Source of the DNA: Primula veris
Taxonomy: Eukaryota > Streptophyta > Magnoliopsida > Ericales > Primulaceae
DNA length: 64,000 nt
Direction of reading: 5' to 3'
Assembly: GCA_963682055.1 (NCBI GenBank)
Contig: OY821745.1
Span: 29,757,342 to 29,821,341 of the forward strand
Under the pieces are notes generated by a model. It did not search any database. It saw nothing but the letters and a program-made list of their open reading frames with translations, and was not told the DNA's origin. This document shows positions 35,131 through 45,423 of this stretch, piece after piece. How positions within the stretch are numbered: the first letter of the stretch is position 1; the number at the start of each line of letters is the position of its first letter. The position numbers and the translations under genes are program-made.

Positions 35131-35430
35131 AGCCTATGAAACTTCTAATTATATGTTTGCATCATAATCTTTCAGATAAGCCAATTGGTTCATGTTTCAT
35201 TTGTGATTGAAGAAAGTAAATATACGTTTTTTGCCCATGTTAATTAATTAATTAATGCATCTTTACAAAAAAAAAAAAAAGTTTCGGGATCTCATACATG
35301 AATGATGAATTCATCTTAATTAATGTATACATAATCTTAAATATTGCTTCAATAGGTAATTCTACGGGGACTGAATTTTTCCCCGAAGTGAAAACTAAAA
35401 GAAAATTATTAAGCATATCGATGCATTTAT

Positions 35431-36130
35431 GACGGGTTATGAAGTTTTCTGTATCAGTGAATCACCATGATAAATTATATTTGCATACATATTTTTTTAT
35501 ATATAAATGACTTATGTTAAAAAAAATTGACTTGTTTTCTAATAATAGACATAATTTACAAAAATGGCGTATTTATGACGGCTTATGAAGTTTTCTATAT
35601 CAGTGAATCACAATAATATATTATATATGCATACATATTCTCTTGATAAATGACTTATGTTAAAAAAATGCTTTGTTTTCTAAAAATAGATATAATTTAC
35701 AAAAATGGCTAAAAAAATTTAATTATAAAAAAGTGAGTTGTTTTAGAAAGTATGACTTATCTTAGAAAAAAGTAAATTATCGTTAAAAAAGGTGATTTTT
35801 TAAAAGAATTTTTGACTTGTTTTAGAAAGAATGACTTGTTTTAGAAAAAAGTGGCTTATTTTTGGAAAGGTGACTGTTTTTGAAAAGCAACTCACTTTTG
35901 ACAAAATGTGACTTAATTTAAATTAAAAAAAAAACTTATAGAAGTGATTTGTGTTCAAAAGTGACTTACTTTCAAAAAATTGACCAGTGTCCAAAAAAGA
36001 TATATTTATTTATATATTTTTTAAATGGACTTATTTACACAAAATAACTTGCATTTCAAAAGGTAACAATTTTTTAAAAAAGTGACTAATTTGAAAAAAA
36101 AAAATTGTTTTATAAAAACACGTGACTCTT
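35431..36130. repeat. TGACTTATTTT-type repeat with a 145-bp tandem duplication
   Basis: Units starting GACGGGTTATGAAGTTTTCT (35431) and GACGGCTTATGAAGTTTTCT (35576) are direct repeats with a 145-bp period. Variants of AAAATGACTTGTTTT follow. Same family as 21640-22200. Confidence 0.7.
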
Positions 36131-36737
36131 CTAAGTGGTAACACGATTTATAGAGTGTGACATTTGTGCCCGGTGCTAGAAGATCGGATGGAGAAGTGTT
36201 TGTTTCAGAAAAATTCTAAAATAAATTACACATTTTAAGAAAAAGCAACTTCTTTTAAAAAGAAGTTTTTTTTATATAAAAAAGTGGCTTCTTTTTAAAA
36301 TATAAATATTTTTCGGAAATATGATTGTGTTTTGACAAAAGATGAATTTAAGTTCGAAAAAAAATGACTTTTTAAAATTAAAGTGCAAACCTTTAATTTT
36401 TAAGCAAGATGAAAGTTAAATCATGCATTTAAATTCTTATAAAATGGTCATACCGGAATAGTGAAAGAAGGGGAAACGTCAACTGAATTACAAATAGTGT
36501 ACACTGAATTACGGATGGTGTACTAGGTATCCAATATTTTTTTATTTTCCGGAAGTACCCGTGCTACATATCCGTCCTACATCGTATCGGTGAACACTCA
36601 CTACCGTTAGTATATTATGGTCACCCCTTCAGATTCTTGTTAAGTTTGAAGATCGACAAAAGAGGATATGTCATTTCTATAATTATTTTATTGGATAATT
36701 TTGTCGCCACCAACTTTTCATAAATTAATATGTTTAT
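36131..36737. other. Intergenic, nothing recognised
   Basis: A-rich sequence, then a more mixed patch (36470-36640) with two TGAATTAC...TAGTGTAC repeats. No gene seen. Confidence 0.3.
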
Positions 36738-37530
36738 TTTAAGAATAAATTAACAAAACATACTAATTTTGAAACTAAATTAAAATAAACATATCCAAAA
36801 AAATTCTAATTAACAAAAATATACCCAAAAGTCATAACCTAATTTGTATATTTTATACACTTATTCTAAAAGTTGATATACTTATTTCAAAAGTTTATAA
36901 CCTTATTTTAAAAGTTCATACACTCATTCCAAAAATCCATACCTTTATTTTAAAAGTTCATACACTAATTCGAATAGTTCATATCACAATTTATAGAATT
37001 CATATACGTACTTATTTACATAATTCATATACATAATTTTCAAGTTCATACCATTAATTCACGAAATTCATACACGTATATCCTTAATTCATGGAGTTTA
37101 TACACTTATTTTTTAAACTTATACACTAGTTAACAAATTCAACATTTACCCGTCCTTCGATCTTTAACTTTCACGTCGTCGTCGTGAACCTATCTTTCGA
37201 CAACCGCATCTTCGTCGGGATCAATTTTGAGTTTTCGAGCTCGCTCTACATTCTCATCGCCCATTTCGACGGATGTATTCGTCTCAATATCCATTGAAGA
37301 GAGAGAGAGTGAGAAGCAAAGAAAGATTGAAAAAAAAAATGAAAAGGAGAGAGATTAGAAAGAAAAAGAAAAGAGCAGAGATTGGAGAGTGAAAAGAAAG
37401 AGATCGGAAAGAGCAAGGAGGAGGAGGAGAGATAGAGGGAAAAAAGAGTGAGATCAGGAGAGAGAGAGAGAGAAAATAGGTAAGAAAAATTATCAAAATA
37501 TACAATTTTTCAAGTCTAATTACCAAAAAT
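36738..37530. repeat. Dispersed repeat, copy A
   Basis: Starts TAAATTAACAAAACATACTA. It has many TTCATACAC/TTCATACC variants and then a conserved core, TCGTCGTCGTGAACC to TTTCGACGGATG (37178-37275), and a GA-rich tract (37295-37475). Parallel in order to the copy at 39422. Frames in the GA tract are low-complexity. Confidence 0.75.
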
Positions 37531-39421
37531 TACAAAGTAAAACTTTTATTTTCAAAACATACAACTCTAATAAATATGTATAATTGTATATTTGTATGTT
37601 TTTGTAATAAACTTTATAGCTGTATATGTTTTGATAATATGTTTTGTTTAATTACATGTTTTGGACATTGACAAATAGATAGGAGTAATAAATGATATTT
37701 TTTGTTTTTTTTATTAATGTCCGCATGTTAACTAACATTACTAATACAGTGATACTAATGTGACAGTAAACTTGTGTGTGTGTTAAAATTAAAATGCATA
37801 AATGTTACTCCACATTTACTTTTTGCTTATATGGCTTTATTAGGGCCATGCACCTGACCACATCCACAACAACTTGTGAGATTTATTGGTGCCGGTCGGT
37901 TGGAGGCTCCAAAATTTTATTTTAAATAAACTAGTACATATGCAATTTTTTATGTAATATATAATAGCTCCCTCTTCAAAAAAAAATATTTATAATGATT
38001 CCAATGTACGAATACACAATTTCTACATGGATGGCGTAACGAAAAATCATGTCCCTCCTCAACTACAAATCTTAGTTTCGATAGTTGGTGTGCTCATTGA
38101 TATCGTTTTCCTCCTTAAACCTTTCAACTAAAACTCTCTCTTTACCAATTCAGTTGTTGCAGTGTTAATGGGAAATTTATTTTAGGCACTTACCTTCCAT
38201 TTTAGAAGGAAAAAATTTTGGAAAAAAAAATAACTGGGCATATATTGTAACATCACATACCCGTGGATGTCACACGACTGAATAACATGTGTGACGGCAC
38301 ATGCTAAATAAAGTTTAAATGGAATAATTGTTAAAAACTCGCTAAATAACTCATTAAATAGACTCAAATTTCTAGAGAAAAAAATTCATTAAATAGAATC
38401 TTTCAGCGGAATAAAAAGGTAATCACATCGTAATTTAACACATAATCTTAAAGGTCTGTCTGATTCCCAAACTAACTCGATATCAACTATAATTAACTGC
38501 TCGTTAACCTGAAAATATTTTTAAAAGGAGAGGGGTGAGCAAACGAGCTCAATGAGAGAGAAATGCTCACAATAATACGGGTCGAAAATAACATTTTTCT
38601 TCTCAGTTTCTTGCAAAATAATATTTTCTTTAAATAAAATTCACAATGCATAATTATTTAGAAATCACTTGAATATAAAAGATAAATAAACTGTTCACTT
38701 TTCTTTCATCAAGATTAAAATTCATCGCAATAATATTAATAAAATATATTTCTTTCTTTTTATGATAAAAACAAAATAATAACATGTATATCGTAGGGTA
38801 TCAAGCTAGATTGACTTATTCAATCATTTACCATCCATCATTTCCTCTGGCGTATAAACCGTACATACACTTCGTAATTAAGGTCACCACAGCTTGACGG
38901 CGGACTCTCTTTCTTAAAATGATCCGATTAACGAACCTATGTACAATCGCTAATTTAGCTGTTGAGAACTAAACTGTTTCGTTTAGTTACCAACGTCACC
39001 ACACTTTCATCTTCCCCTTATTCGGAGATTATCCGTTGAACTTATTTTCATGGTACCAAATACAAATAATAAGCATATCATAAAAATAATAATCTCATTC
39101 AAATTTTTGTACAGAATCTGCACAATATCACTTTCTTTGTTCTTTTATTCATTTCTTTCTTTGGTACAGAAATTATATTTATATAGATAGTACTTTTATA
39201 ATAATAAAACGAGCTTGTTATACTTGTTAAAAATGTGCAACGGAATACTTTGTAATAGTAAGACAAAACCCACTCACTTGATTCGGACCCGAAATAACCG
39301 AACAACTTTACTACGGATACGCTACTGGAAAACTGTTAACAAAATTTACAACCCGACTTCTCATTAAATCCTTCCTTGGCGTCCCTCATTTCAGTAGGAA
39401 TCTTCTAACGTTCCATATAGG
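37531..39421. other. Intergenic, no recognised gene
   Basis: AT-rich sequence with scattered short frames and no family match or clean repeat structure. Confidence 0.3.
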
Positions 39422-40090
39422 ATAAATTAACAAAATATACTATTTTTAAAACTAAATTAACAAAAAGATACCCAAAAAAAATCTAATTAACAAAAACATA
39501 CCTAAAAGTTCATACATTTATTCCAAAAGTTCATACCCTAATTTATATATTTTCATACCCTTATTACAAAAGTTCATACCTTATTTTAAAAGTTCATACA
39601 CTAGTTCGTAAAGTTCATAACTCAATTTATATAATTCATATACTTATTTAAATATTTCATATCCATAATTTTCAACTCCATATTCTTAATTCACGGAGTC
39701 CATACACTTATTTTTCAAGTTTATACACTAGTTAACAAATTCAACTCTTACTCGTCCTTCGATATCGAACTTTCATATCGTCGTCGTGTGCCTCTCCTTC
39801 AACGACCGCATCTCAGTCAGCATCAATCTCGAATTTTCGAGCTTGCTTTACACCTTTGTCGTCCATTCCGACGGATACCTCCGTCTCAATCTCCACCGAA
39901 AAGAGAGATCAGAGAAAAGAGGATGATTAGAGAAAGATCGGAAAAAAAAAAAAAAAATAGAAGAGAGAGCAAGGAGGAGAGATCGAAGAGATGGAGGAGG
40001 ATGAGAAGAGAGAGATCGGAGAGAGAGTGAAAAGAGGAGAGAGAGGCGAAAGAGAGTGAGAGGATAAGAGAGATGAAATAGATAGAGTAA
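39422..40090. repeat. Dispersed repeat, copy B
   Basis: Same order as copy A: TAAATTAACAAAATATACTA, TTCATAC variants, core TCGTCGTCGTGTGCC to TTCCGACGGATA (39778-39876), then a GA-rich tract to about 40080. Confidence 0.75.
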
Positions 40091-40903
40091 TACATGAGAT
40101 TTTTTATTTTTTATTAATTATTAATTAATGTTATGTTTTTAATAATGTAAGTGTCAGAAGACTTGAATATGACTAGCAATTCACATTTATACTATGGAAA
40201 TTTATTATTTCCGTTTCAAACTCTAATCTCACGTAAGGAAATGTATACTTAACTCCTATATAGAATAATATTTCTAACAATAAAAACTACTTGAATGAAC
40301 GTTTTTTCTTCTTAAATAATTAATGTAGGAATTAGCGAAATGAATATAAACAGCTTGTTATAGGAAACCTGCAGATAATATATTTATAAATGACATAAAT
40401 AAATGTACACCAATCATGCATATACATTCAATATTTGTACATAACTTCTATCCTATTTGAGAATTTACTAACATAATAACTTAGGTATACACATTCCACC
40501 GGCCAATAAAATTCTTAAACTTACATCATTAATGCTAATATAATACAATTAATATTAAATTTTCAAAACGTTCAATACTCATAACCCTTTTTATTCAAAA
40601 TTAAAACCATTTATTAGGAATTATGTAACTCATTTCTCTCTTAATTTCCTTCATTTAACATTTTTCTCATGAAACTGACGTTATGAATTTACGTGAAATA
40701 AGGCCATTCATCTATATGACTAATTCCTACTCAAGTCATTACTACACAACATAAAATAACATAATAATAGTAATTGCTAACCAATTTCTAAACGACTTGT
40801 CATCTTGCTAATAATATCTCAATAGACCAACTATATTTTTTAATCCATTAGTGACATCAAAACAAGAATTTAAATAATATATAAAAATACGGGATTTTAC
40901 ATA
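40091..40903. other. Intergenic, nothing recognised
   Basis: AT-rich, no coding or repeat structure seen. Confidence 0.3.
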
Positions 40904-40906
40904 TAT

Positions 40907-41265
40907 GACTACAATAAAAATAGGATTTAGAGACAAATTGTTAGGAGACAATCAAAACTTGTATCTAAATTGTATATTTTGGAGACAATTATTTTTTTAA
41001 GAATAAAAATAATTTTTTTATCTCCAAATCTAATTTTTAAAAATAAGTTTTTTAGAAAATATTGTCTTCAAACAAAATCCCATACAAACTTAATGAGACG
41101 ATTTAATTGTCTCAAAATACATTTGTGGAGACATTTAAATTGTTTTCTTATGTTGGTACCGGATTGTCTCTAAACAATTATTTTTGTCCTTTAAAATCAC
41201 TATTTAAAGACAAATTTTGGCCGTTTTCAAATAATTTGTCACTAAACATAATGTTTCTTGTAGTA
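40907..41265. mobile_element. CACTA-derived MITE
   Basis: A 359-bp element with a 3-bp duplication TAT on each side (40904-40906 and 41266-41268). Ends: GACTACAATAAAAATAGGAT on the left; complement of the right TACTACAAGAAACATTATGT, which is one base off the CACTACAAGAAA consensus. Subterminal AGACAAATT/GAGACAA words occur on both sides. The overlapping 101-codon frame (41107-41412) is not a gene. Confidence 0.75.
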
Positions 41266-41268
41266 TAT

Positions 41269-41930
41269 GGTGCCTATGGTGGAGGCTGTATCACTATGTT
41301 TGTGACTCCATACCACTTTTTTGTTCGATTTCTTTCTTACTCCCCTCATTTCCATTGTAATGTAATCTTTGAAACTGTATGTAGTTTTAACAAGTTGCGA
41401 TGGAAAAGTTAATCATCTGATTCAAATGTAAAAGTATGTAGTTTTAACAAATTTGATCATCTGATTCAAATGTAAAAGTATTTATGCTAATCTTTTGAAC
41501 ATCTTCATATAATTTTGATACAAATTTTTAACTGATCAATTACATATAGGATAATTAATCGATAACGAATGAAGTAAGTAATTCCTCAAGGAATAATGAT
41601 ACATTTACAGTTACCACTTAAAAATAAATTGATAAGTTCGATTTAATTCTTTTACCCCTTCCACATAAGACTTTGAACAGTTATGAACGTATCATTACCC
41701 AATAACATGGGCATGTGGTTTTATTTCTTTAGTAATTTCTAAAAGGTTTTGATAATAATGGGGATAGTGTTGGTAAGCGAGACAAAGGGAGAACTTTTCA
41801 AATTTAAAGAGTGGGTGGTATTCGACAGGCTATAAAGATTTTAAAAGAACTACTTGGCTAAGATGAAAATATTACAATATATTTTACTTTAACAATATAC
41901 AAAAATTGCAACCCATCTTTCCGTAACGTA
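41269..41930. other. Intergenic, nothing recognised
   Basis: Contains a short direct repeat (TAAAAGTATGTAGTTTTAACAA near 41370 and 41430) and no gene. Confidence 0.3.
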
Positions 41931-42115
41931 TTTTGGTAAAAAATCCGCAAATCCGTCCCGTAACTCAACCCGTATGGATTTGGATGGGTTGGGGTGGGTT
42001 GAATGTCCAAAAAAAATTAATCCGCCCCGTCCCAATCCGCTATATATTTTGCGGGTTGGGTTAGGGTTGAGGTTTACAAACCGCAGGTTAATCCGTCCCA
42101 ATCCGTTTCAACCCG

Positions 42116-42178
<63 letters not shown>

Positions 42179-42562
42179 GTATTTTAATATACCAATATTT
42201 AATTATTGTTATATTTTAGTTTTATTATTTGTTCGTGAATGTTCTAAACATACTTTGATTGAGTTTAATTTATATTTCTGTTTGAAATATTCAATTTATT
42301 TTAAAATTTGGGTTGATTATGCAAACGATGAAAAATAAAAAACCAAAATAAAAATTTAATAATCAATCTAAACCCAACCCGTCCCGACCCGTAATTTATT
42401 TTGCGGGTTGGATTGGTTTGTGTTGGGGTTTTAATTGTAACGGGTTGGATTGAGTTGGGTTGAAATTTAAATTTCATCAATCCGTCTCAATCCGTCCCGC
42501 CATTTATTTTACGGGTTGGTTTAGGATTGAAACAAATCCGTCACAATCCGCCTCGTGCCCAC
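41931..42562. mobile_element. CGGGTTGG-rich MITE-like element with (AT)n core
   Basis: Multiple copies of AATCCGTCCCAATCCG, AACCCGTCCC and GCGGGTTGGGTT on both sides of an (AT)n tract. The right end reads GCCTCGTGCCCACCCTTA, whose complement TAAGGGTGGGCACGAGGC is a common hAT-type MITE end. Lies just downstream of the 42691 gene. Left end not defined. Confidence 0.55.
42118..42175. repeat. (AT)n microsatellite
   Basis: About 58 bp of pure AT dinucleotides. Confidence 0.95.
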
Positions 42563-42690
42563 CCTTATTTCCACAATAAGAGTTAACCCAGATGGCCAGA
42601 TATACATCGAAACTCGAAAAACACAATCCAAAACAACAAGGGGCACGGATGAGAATACGTTTTTCACTTTTAAAAGGAATCATCGAGTCT

Positions 42691-43726
42691 TTAAGTACAT
42701 GAACAATAGCAAGAACACCCGCCATCAACACACTTATAATTAGTGACACCTGGGAAATATGGTGCACAATCAGCTGTGACATTGCACTTGTGATACCATT
42801 GCATCTCATTAGGGACATTCGTAACCTTTTTAGGGCAATCACAAATGCAGTAGCATTCCCCCTCAGTAGAACAATCATAGTTCTTAATATTCGGGAAATA
42901 AGGTGCACAATCAGCTTTTACTTTGCATTTGTGATACCATTCTTCGGATCCTGTAAAAAGAAAAGGGTGACTTAATCAATAATTTAAAAGTGGACATTCT
43001 CTAGTGCTTTAATTACAGGAAGCTTATTTTATTTTTGAAAATAAAAGCCCGAACAATGAGAACTCGAACTCTTGTCATCTTAAATGAAACGACCTCAAAG
43101 CGTAACGATTACGAAGGGTGGGGATAATCATGCATGTTTGATATCATTTGAAAGCTATGGTTGGATAGTAAAAAAAGCACGTATGCCATAGATTATAAGA
43201 TGCAACGACTTGTTATGCCAAATAAAAAAAAAAAACTAGATTTAGATAGAAAAGAGCAATTTTGAGCCAATGCAAAATCTCGTATAGACGACCCCGTAAT
43301 TCTAAGCTTGCAATTTCAAAACCGATGTGTTTCACTATATTATAGTAGCATTTGAAATTTAAATTGCATTTTTGTGATACAAATCCTTTTCATCGGTTCA
43401 TTATCCATAGAAAACAGACTCACATAACTCGCATCTTGGTCATGTCGTGAGTCCTTTTTCTGAATATTTTTTTGCACTACGTAACTGCTGGTCAAAATGG
43501 TGGCATGACTATAGGATAAATGTTAAACGTTCATGAACAATTTTAATCCAAGATCCGGAATTAAAATGATTTTGTGCCAAATAAAATAAGTAGTATGTGA
43601 AATATTTATAAAATTAATTTATCAAAATATATAGCTCTATAACTTGCTGATGAGAGAAATATATCTACCAGAGACATCAACAAGGAGAAATGCGAGGAAA
43701 AGTACAGAAAACAAGACCTTAGCCAT
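42691..43726 (-). CDS. Secreted peptide with two 7-cysteine repeats
   Basis: Exon 1 is 43726-43669 (58 nt, phase 1) and exon 2 is 42950-42691; the 718-bp GT-AG intron splits a Gly codon. Product 105 aa. Residues 1-20 are a signal peptide (core LFSVLFLAFLLV). Two homologous repeats follow, W24-C58 and W71-C104, joined by a 12-residue linker. Each runs WYHKCxVxADCAPYFP, three residues, NY, C, and a terminal alternating CxCxCxC. Cysteines: 28, 34, 46, 52, 54, 56, 58 and 75, 81, 93, 98, 100, 102, 104. I do not recognise the family. It resembles small secreted cysteine-rich plant peptides (defence or reproductive), and seven Cys per repeat suggests a disulfide between repeats or dimerisation. A TATA-like TATATAT lies near 43776. 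The 134-codon frame at 42504-42908 is the wrong frame of this exon. Confidence 0.86.
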
Positions 43727-43775
43727 GACTGTTTTGGTAAGTTGTATGGAAGGATTAATAATTCTGAAGGACCAA

Positions 43776-43782
43776 TATATAT
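43776..43782 (-). promoter_or_regulatory. Probable TATA box of the 7-Cys-repeat gene
   Basis: CCATATATATTGG about 50 bp upstream of the start codon. Confidence 0.5.
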
Positions 43783-43789
43783 GGAATTG

Positions 43790-45423
43790 GAGAGGCTTGC
43801 TTAAGATATATGCTTGTTTGAAAATAATATTTCGTTCATTGATTCGTAGAATTTTGCTTAAGATAGAAATTTAAATTGTAGTTATAGTGAAATGTAAATG
43901 AACTTTAAGATAAATTTTCCATTAACTATTATTACTACAATTTCGCTAACATGTACATGTTAATATAATCTTTAATATCTTCTAAAATAATGTTAAATGA
44001 GCATTTATGATGTTTATACATGGTAAGTGATATATACTTATTTACTGCATACACACCATTTATAACAATTTCTAGCTTAAATTTTTAATTATAAAAATAT
44101 TTTATTAAATTGTTTTAAATTAAAAAATTACAAATGATGGAAAAGACATAATAAGGTACAATTTTTTTTGTATTTTTTTACAAAATTTAGAAAAAAAATT
44201 ATAAAAACCAAAAACATTATTAGAATATATTTTTTCACAATTAAGCAGTTTTTTTTTTCAACAAAACCGTTTTTACTAAAAAAGGCCAGCGGTTTTCGCC
44301 AGAAAGCTGCTTTTTGGTGTGAAAGCAATTTTTTCGCCAAAACGGCTTACTTTTTACCAAATCAGAGGGGCACTATTTTAGCTAACATTACCATCGTGTC
44401 TGCTTAAGTCTTTAAACATAATTGGGGAACAGAAAAGGTTCTTATAGTTAAATTGAAGTGGCAGATGGTCTGTTTACATGCACGGTCATTAAGGTATAGT
44501 AAATGTTTAGAGAAGTTGCAATAAACTAGTGACTATTGACATATTAGAAGAGAAAGTTGATCCTTTACATGATCGATACAAGTAACAAGTATTGTTTTTT
44601 ACTCCTAGTGAAGGTAACGAGTGCGCCAACGATTTAGTTAAGTTTTAAGCTTAAAATGTGAGAAGAAATTTTTATTAAGGAATGTCCGGAGAATTTAATT
44701 TATACGAAGATGCATTCCTGAAATGTTGAATGAATTGATGCTAAAAAACGTGAAGAGTAGTCATTCCATTTGTTAGTCGTTTATTTTTCCTTTGTGCGAA
44801 AAGAAAAAAGAAAAAGTATATATTCTTTTTTACTGAATCTAAATTTGATCAAATAAACTAACTCAGCTCCTCAGAATTTTGGCAACAAATGCAGACTTGG
44901 CTTCATATTATACAAATAAACTTTATTGTACACAGATTACAAACCGAGCCTCACATGACTCTCCTTGAAACAAGAGATGTAAATCTGGGTTCTAGCTTAG
45001 CTAATTTGTTCTTTTCTTCTTCACCCACATGACTTTGTTTGATAGCTTCCTCTTATGTCTATATCACAACATCCACATCTTGGCAAAACAATATTCTGCT
45101 TTTTATTCCACCAACTCTACTTTTTATTGATAAGCAAGTATCCCTTGTCTTTATAAAATACATCAAAACAACAATAGTGGTGGTGATAGTACTGCTTATG
45201 AAACAAATTATATTCTACCCCTCCCTGGTCTTAAGCTTTAACATCTCATCTTACTTTACAACCACAAACTTAATCAACTTGCTATAGTAGCAAAATTTAA
45301 AAGATAAAAATAAAAGAACTGATTTACTGATCAAACAAGAAGAGCAAAGAAACAAACTAGTAAAACCTTGAGTGCAAAAGCCATGTTTTTTCTTGGCTCA
45401 GTGTGATTAGGTCTCTTGATATA
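43790..45423. other. Spacer and HMGR 3' flank
   Basis: No gene recognised. 44160-44400 is an AT-rich repeat-like patch ending with GCCAAAACGGCTTACTTTTTACCAAATC. 44900-45423 should hold the HMGR 3' UTR and polyadenylation signals. Confidence 0.35.

Larger units (their letters stand above)
31085..35375. repeat. Segmental duplication, copy 2
   Basis: Collinear counterpart of 12860-23830 (blocks listed there). Specific insertions here are a foldback at 32230-32575, an element at 33589-34169 and an element at about 34265-35130. It lacks the LINE and copia of copy 1. Confidence 0.85.

Noticed and set aside
37284..40095. Ser/Leu- or Arg/Glu-rich frames at 37284-37526 and 39788-40095
   Set aside because: Low-complexity translations of the GA-rich tails of the dispersed repeat.
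42504..42908. 134-codon frame on the - strand
   Set aside because: It is a wrong frame of exon 2 of the 7-Cys-repeat gene and lacks the cysteine pattern.
44128..44407. Overlapping frames on both strands, 70 and 79 codons
   Set aside because: AT-rich repeat-like sequence with mirrored Phe/Lys-rich products and no family.
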